Origin: Legionellales bacterium
GTDB lineage: Bacteria; Pseudomonadota; Gammaproteobacteria; Berkiellales; Berkiellaceae
NCBI GenBank assembly: GCA_023266435.1
Contig: JAHFQF010000085.1
Coordinates: forward strand, 1 to 9,338
Direction of reading: 5' to 3'
DNA: 9,338 nt
Of this stretch, positions 5,284 through 9,338 are shown in pieces (positions within the stretch are counted from its first letter, which is position 1; each line of letters starts with the position of its first letter). Both the position numbers and the translations under genes were made by a program. The notes below the pieces were generated by a model that did no database searches, was not told the DNA's origin, and was given only the letters and a program-made list of their open reading frames with translations.

Positions 5284-6108
5284 GTGCGTACAAAAAAGCA
5301 GAAAGACCCATTGTCATACGCTATTCAAAAAATCTCTGATAATAAAACAGCAGTTGGAAAATCAACTTCCTACCAACTCAAACACATCGATGTCGTCCGT
5401 AAAATTGAAGAAGCAGAGTACACTGCGTATGCAGAAATGGCTCAAACTGCAAAAGTGAAAAAGTCAGGCAAGCGGTATCCCTTTCCTGCACGCCCGCAAG
5501 ACATTGCGGTCATTAAAAGAAATATCGTTGGCTATTTTTCTGCGGCTACTGGAAAGATTTATCTCAATACAAAACAATCCGCGCAAAACTTAGCCAAAAC
5601 CATTGTGCATGAGCTCATTCATAAACAAAATCGCGAGCGTTATATTACAGATTATGAGCAAAGTGATGAGCCGAATGGCCCCTTATTCAGAGATGAGTGG
5701 CGTGCTCGGTTAGCAGAGCATTTTTATGATGGAAAAAAACCTACCATTCCAGTTTTAAGGGCAGCCGCTCAACATGCCATTGAAGACAATCAAATCGACT
5801 TTGCCATACCTGATCCTTTAAGCATGCCAGAAGGCACCTACGTGTTACCCGCCTATCAAACACAGTTTGAGCAGGAAATTTCCTTATCACCAGCAGAGCG
5901 AAAAAATCCACCCAGACGGCTGGCGCTGACTGATACCAGAACAACACGGCGCATGGCGTGTTCATTTGTCAGCGAGCAGCGCACAATCCCACATCACCCC
6001 AAACAGACTCTACCCATCACACCGGCATTTGACCAACGGCGCATAACTCCTAAAGTCATGCCACTTCCTGGTCACGCTTGTAATCATTTACCAAAGCAAA
6101 AAATTTAA
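5284..6108 (+). CDS. HExxH zinc-metallopeptidase-like protein, unknown substrate
   Basis: 274 residues. NLAKTIVHELIHKQN (102-116) contains HELIH (His109, Glu110, His113), the zinc-binding and catalytic motif of zincins. DEWRARLAEHF (137-147) offers Glu138, 25 residues after His113, as a third ligand of the gluzincin type. The strand before the motif (GYFSAATGKIYLN, 83-95) is usual for small zincins. No signal peptide or membrane segment, so it acts in the cytoplasm or is exported without Sec. The N-terminus (~60 residues) is basic and polar. The last ~80 residues are rich in Pro, Arg, Thr and His and probably flexible. I do not recognise the family. The GTG start at 5284 is chosen because of a good SD (AAGGA, 5273-5277, 6 nt). 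A small hairpin, ATGAAT-TTGG-ATTCAT (5251-5266), stands just before the SD. An effector role is possible but rests on context only. Confidence 0.7.
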   Translation: MRTKKQKDPLSYAIQKISDNKTAVGKSTSYQLKHIDVVRKIEEAEYTAYAEMAQTAKVKKSGKRYPFPARPQDIAVIKRNIVGYFSAATGKIYLNTKQSAQNLAKTIVHELIHKQNRERYITDYEQSDEPNGPLFRDEWRARLAEHFYDGKKPTIPVLRAAAQHAIEDNQIDFAIPDPLSMPEGTYVLPAYQTQFEQEISLSPAERKNPPRRLALTDTRTTRRMACSFVSEQRTIPHHPKQTLPITPAFDQRRITPKVMPLPGHACNHLPKQKI

Positions 6109-6116
6109 ATCATCTA

Positions 6117-6153
6117 AAAAAGAGAAGAGGCCTATTCGGCCTCTTTTCTTTTT
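6117..6153. terminator. Bidirectional intrinsic terminator between the HExxH gene and deaD
   Basis: A 16-bp stem with one G-U pair (6117-6132 with 6138-6153), core AAGAGGCC-TATTC-GGCCTCTT, is flanked by an A-run on the left and a T-run on the right, so it works in both directions. The deaD stop codon (6134-6132) lies at the loop edge, so the last deaD codons are outside but the stop itself is inside the terminator hairpin. Confidence 0.9.
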
Positions 6154-8144
6154 GGTTTATAAGTCTTCGCTTTTGGTCTAAAGCGCTCACGCTCAGGCGT
6201 TCTTTCATAGGATTTCTCATACGATCTTTCGGCTTTTTCAGCACCGCCAGCAGGTTTACATAATCTCAAGCGCTGACCAAAAAGGTAAGCAGAGCTTAAG
6301 GAAGATTCTACTTGGGCTGCTACCTCTTGTGAAAGATACAGAGTAGTATGAGTATCGTGCAATGTAATGTTACCAATGTTACTGCTATTAATGCCCGCTT
6401 CATTGGCAATTGCGCCCACAATATGTCTTGGTGATGCACCGTGTTCACGACCTACTTTAATTTCATAGGCAACCATGTTTGCATCCATTGGTCTTCTGCT
6501 TCTTGGGCGCTCACTACGTTCAACACCACCACGTTCAGCAGCACCACGTCTAGAAGGCGCTCTATCACCTGAGAAATCATCGCGATCAGAGAAAGTGCGA
6601 TCGGCAGGAGTACGTCTAGAAGGGAAACGTTCGCCAGATGACCTCTCTGAACGGCGTTCAGAACGCTCTCCCCTGAAAGAATCTCGCTCAAAACGACCTT
6701 CCCTTGAAGAGTCTGTCAAGCGTGCACGTGAGCCCGCAAAAGCATCTCGTTTAGAGCTGTCTCTTTCAATCGGCTCTTCTTTAGCCCAAATGGATTTCTT
6801 ACCTGCAGCCATGACCGCCAAAGAAGCAGCAATACGCTCCCATGGTAAGTTACTTTCTGCTTGAAAAGTGCTTAACATGCTTTGATAGGCATTAAAATCT
6901 TCTGTTGTCGTGGTGAGGCCTTCTTGGATTTTAGCCAGGAATTTTGTTTTTCTGATTTCACACAAATCTCGCATCGTAGGTAATTCCATTTTTTCAATGG
7001 ATTTACGCGTCATGCGCTCAAACATTTGTACAAAGCGTACTTCACTCGGTCTAACCAATAAAATGGCATCGCCGGTACGACCTGCACGTCCTGTACGACC
7101 AATTCGATGTACGTAGACTTCAGTATTCATGGGTAAATCATAATTGATAACATGCGTGACTCGATCAACGTCTAGTCCGCGAGCAGCCACATCAGTTGCT
7201 ACTAAGACATCAAATCGCCCTTGTTTAAAGCGATTAATGACTATCTCGCGCTTGTTTTGTGGAATGTCGCCGTTGAGCGCTTCACAAGGATAACCAGCCG
7301 TACGAATTTTATCTGCCAACTCCATGGTCATCATCTTTGTACCAGCAAAAATGATCACGCCTTCATGGGTTTCGGCTTCTAATAAACGTGCTACCGCCAT
7401 CATTTTGTTTTCGCCTTTGACAACACAAAAACGTTGGCGAATGTTTTCAACAGAGTCGTGCTTATCCACAATTTTAATATGGGTTGCATCTCTCAAATAT
7501 TGATCAGCAATATTTTTGATACGGGGTGGCATGGTGGCAGAAAACAAAGCAGTTTGGCGCGTTTCAGGTACTTGCTCTAAAATGATTTCCACATCATCAA
7601 TGAACCCCATTTTCAGCATTTCGTCTGCTTCGTCTAACACTAAAAAGCGTAAGGAGCCTAATTTCAACGTGCCTCTTTGAATGTGATCAATGACGCGACC
7701 TGGTGTGCCAACTACGATTTGCACACCTTGGCGCAAGGCTTTTAACTGCGTTGCATAGTTCTGACCGCCATAGATGGGCAATACATGGCAATTATTTAAA
7801 TATTTTGCATAATCTTTCAATGCATCAGCAACCTGAATGGCCAACTCTCTGGTGGGCGTTAAAATCAAGAGCTGCGGCGAGCAGTCTTCTACATTAATTT
7901 GAGATAAAAAAGACAAACCAAACGCCGCTGTTTTACCAGTACCTGTTTGGGCTTGACCCAACACATCACCACCAGCGAGCAGCTTTGGAATACTGGCCAT
8001 TTGAATTTCTGTAGGGGCTTGATAGCCCATTTCTTGGATAGCACGGAGGATGGGTTGTTTTAAGCCAAAAGACTCAAAACCACATATTTCTGTAGTTTGC
8101 ATAGGTTGAGTTCCCATTTTATTAGTTATGTTAATGATGGGCAC
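6132..8144 (-). CDS. deaD: DEAD-box RNA helicase DeaD/CsdA
   Basis: ATP-dependent RNA helicase acting in ribosome assembly and mRNA turnover, best known as a cold-shock protein. Numbered from the GTG at 8144 (670 residues): Q motif (F23 to Q48), AQTGTGKT (65-72), PTREL (97-101), GG (126-127), TPGR (147-150), DEAD (171-174), SAT (202-204), ARGLDV (321-326), HRIGRTGR (346-353). Next come the dimerisation-type helical region (~390-450), an Arg/Ser/Glu-rich linker (~459-552), and the DeaD-type RNA-binding fold (~553-630, with VGREHG and RHIVGAIANEAGI), then a basic tail. The last domain separates DeaD from RhlE, SrmB and DbpA. The start is uncertain: GTG 8144 has a weak SD (AGG, 5 nt), while ATG 8102 (GGGA, 9 nt) gives MQTTEICGFESFGL, which aligns better with E. 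coli DeaD and may be the true start. It appears monocistronic. Confidence 0.96.
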   Translation of the reverse strand: MPIINITNKMGTQPMQTTEICGFESFGLKQPILRAIQEMGYQAPTEIQMASIPKLLAGGDVLGQAQTGTGKTAAFGLSFLSQINVEDCSPQLLILTPTRELAIQVADALKDYAKYLNNCHVLPIYGGQNYATQLKALRQGVQIVVGTPGRVIDHIQRGTLKLGSLRFLVLDEADEMLKMGFIDDVEIILEQVPETRQTALFSATMPPRIKNIADQYLRDATHIKIVDKHDSVENIRQRFCVVKGENKMMAVARLLEAETHEGVIIFAGTKMMTMELADKIRTAGYPCEALNGDIPQNKREIVINRFKQGRFDVLVATDVAARGLDVDRVTHVINYDLPMNTEVYVHRIGRTGRAGRTGDAILLVRPSEVRFVQMFERMTRKSIEKMELPTMRDLCEIRKTKFLAKIQEGLTTTTEDFNAYQSMLSTFQAESNLPWERIAASLAVMAAGKKSIWAKEEPIERDSSKRDAFAGSRARLTDSSREGRFERDSFRGERSERRSERSSGERFPSRRTPADRTFSDRDDFSGDRAPSRRGAAERGGVERSERPRSRRPMDANMVAYEIKVGREHGASPRHIVGAIANEAGINSSNIGNITLHDTHTTLYLSQEVAAQVESSLSSAYLFGQRLRLCKPAGGAEKAERSYEKSYERTPERERFRPKAKTYKPKRKEAE

Positions 8145-8345
8145 TCACACCTAGTTGCATTTAAGTAGATCTCCACTCAAATGATTTTTTGCTACTGTAG
8201 TCGTCGCAGTTGATCTTTAATCACCAACTACTTTGACTACATTGATGTGTATAGCCCGCACTTGCACGACAGAGTTTAACATACCTTCTAACAAAATAGG
8301 TAATCATTTTGAGTGCAATTACACGCAGAATGCTGTGGCGCAAGA
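8145..8345 (-). promoter_or_regulatory. deaD upstream region and probable structured leader
   Basis: This 201-bp gap holds no gene. A compound stem-loop at 8197-8240 pairs GTAGTC (8197-8202) with GACTAC (8235-8240) and, inside it, AGTTG (8208-8212) with CAACT (8225-8229). A longer-range inverted repeat joins ACTCAAATGATT (8175-8186) to AATCATTTTGAGT (8302-8314) with one extra base. E. coli csdA mRNA is known to have a long, cold-responsive 5' leader; a similar leader here is an inference. I found no promoter with both boxes convincing (TATACA at 8253-8248 is a possible -10), and no clear terminator for the gene ending at 8346. Confidence 0.35.
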
Positions 8346-9269
8346 TTATTGCATACCAAACCTTGCATAAACTCCAACCCTCTCCCCAAAATCAGAACTG
8401 GGTGCAGAGCAAACTGTTCTTAAATTGGTTTGATAACGTTGGACAGCCTCCGCCGTCACTATAAAATTCTGAGAGAATACCAAGGCAGGCGCAGCTGTGG
8501 CAGGAGGCGGCTGAAATCCCAAGGCCTGCAAACACCCACATCCGCGAGCATAGAATTCCCAATTTTCCTGATGGTTGGCATCAATCCGCAGTGCTAAATG
8601 ATAAAAATTCGCAACTCGCGCAGCGTCTCGTAGCAAATCAAAATCGGATCGAGTAATAAGCGCATCAATGAGGCATCTTTGAATAGGATAGTGGACCCTC
8701 GCATTTTCCAAATAATTTCCCCAATAAGTCTCATCCAATGTAATAGCACGTTGAGCCCCTTTGGCAGCAAACGGATAACGTTCATCTAAGTGAGCAATGT
8801 CCGTTGCTTCATCCCAAAACAGCCAAAATATCTCTATAGGGACTTGCTGATAAATCACTGCTAGCAAATCAAGAATTTGCTGACATTCGTTGGCTTTATA
8901 GAGAGCAACTAATTCCGTATGCAAAGAGACGACTTGATCTAAGTCTAAGTTTCTCTTTAACGCTAACACATGCTCACGATGCTCCTCTGAGGGCAAATCA
9001 GTCACCCTATAGTATTGGGCTATCCATTGATCACCATTACTTTCAGCCAATACAGTGAAGAGACCGCCTAAGAGTGGCTGTAACACTTCGCCAACAGACG
9101 AATGTTTTAATAAATAGAGCACCTCTCTACAAGCCGAACGATCATCTGACGGAGTACTTCTAAATAATAACCTAGAAATGTTGGTAATCACTTGGTATTT
9201 TAGAGGATCATAAAAAAAATAATATCGTAAATACCAAGTCTGAAATTGCGCTTTCAATCGAGATAACAT
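8346..9269 (-). CDS. Uncharacterised helical protein, 307 residues
   Basis: I do not recognise this protein. It has no signal peptide; the aromatic N-terminus (WYLRYYFFYDPLKY, 12-25) is not long enough for a membrane segment. Most of it reads as amphipathic helices up to about residue 252, followed by a PPP-Ala-rich hinge (254-262) and a shorter tail. Residues ~213-251 (ARVANFYHLALRIDANHQENW, then GCLQALG) have the spacing of a TPR-like helix pair, and ~168-190 may be another, so a helical-repeat scaffold is possible but weakly supported. It is rich in Trp and Tyr, with a GCGC at 243-246. The ATG at 9269 has a good SD (AAGGGA, 9281-9276, 6 nt) and a promoter just upstream, so it is a real, separately transcribed gene. 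It lies in the same direction as deaD, 201 bp before it. Confidence 0.8.
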   Translation of the reverse strand: MLSRLKAQFQTWYLRYYFFYDPLKYQVITNISRLLFRSTPSDDRSACREVLYLLKHSSVGEVLQPLLGGLFTVLAESNGDQWIAQYYRVTDLPSEEHREHVLALKRNLDLDQVVSLHTELVALYKANECQQILDLLAVIYQQVPIEIFWLFWDEATDIAHLDERYPFAAKGAQRAITLDETYWGNYLENARVHYPIQRCLIDALITRSDFDLLRDAARVANFYHLALRIDANHQENWEFYARGCGCLQALGFQPPPATAAPALVFSQNFIVTAEAVQRYQTNLRTVCSAPSSDFGERVGVYARFGMQ

Positions 9270-9302
9270 GGCGCATCCCTTTGCCTGATGACGGTAGTAT
9301 TT

Positions 9303-9331
9303 AATATGAGTAATCTGCGATCAGATGTCAA
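9303..9331 (-). promoter_or_regulatory. Sigma70-type promoter of the 307-residue protein gene, with spacer palindrome
   Basis: A perfect -35 TTGACA (9331-9326) and CATATT (9308-9303, 4 of 6) are spaced by 17 bp; transcription would begin near 9296, about 27 nt before the ATG. Between the boxes lies a palindrome with perfect 5-bp arms, ATCTG-CGAT-CAGAT (9313-9326), a natural repressor position. Confidence 0.5.
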
Positions 9332-9338
9332 TCGAGAA

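Noticed and set aside
6452..6864. Open frames on both strands within the Arg/Ser-rich linker of deaD
   Set aside because: They follow from the biased codons of the linker; deaD itself is unbroken and full length here.
8594..8785. 63-codon minus-strand frame inside the 307-residue protein gene
   Set aside because: Out-of-frame shadow on the same strand, with no start signal or recognisable product.

Overview
The window (AT-rich, intergenic DNA more so) looks like chromosome from a gammaproteobacterium of the order Legionellales (Legionella, Coxiella, Berkiella relatives). Two facts point there: a housekeeping DeaD/CsdA RNA helicase and a YgdQ-type TerC protein of gammaproteobacterial character, and a gene whose N-terminal domain matches, from memory, the phosphodiesterase (PDE) domain of the SidE-family Dot/Icm effectors. 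The genus cannot be fixed from the sequence alone.

Layout. 1-479 (-): start of a secreted protein whose 3' end lies outside the window. 595-2004 (-): alpha/beta-hydrolase-like protein with Cys in the nucleophile elbow. 2005-2138: divergent promoter region in which two outward-facing promoters share one -10 core. 2139-4364 (+): SidE-PDE-like protein; its last 58 codons run antisense through the 3' end of terC. 4189-4914 (-): TerC/YgdQ-like membrane protein. 4915-5283: a non-coding stretch with a hyphenated palindrome, a 163-bp MITE-like inverted-repeat element and an attenuator-like set of hairpins. 5284-6108 (+): HExxH zinc-peptidase-like protein. 6117-6153: bidirectional terminator shared with the convergent helicase gene. 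6132-8144 (-): deaD/csdA, with a roughly 200-nt leader region upstream. 8346-9269 (-): unrecognised protein behind a good sigma70-type promoter with a palindrome in its spacer.

How the parts relate. terC and deaD are ordinary core genes. The hydrolase, PDE protein and HExxH protein look like host-directed accessory genes; the first two are divergently transcribed from one shared promoter and could be co-regulated. A 12-bp palindrome, AGTTAATTAACT, occurs in the divergent promoter region and, with one mismatch each, upstream of the secreted-protein gene and upstream of terC, hinting at a shared DNA-binding protein. No tRNA, rRNA, CRISPR array or complete insertion sequence is visible. The most unusual items are the effector-like gene overprinted on the conserved end of terC, the Cys-nucleophile hydrolase paired with it, and the MITE plus attenuator-like leader.
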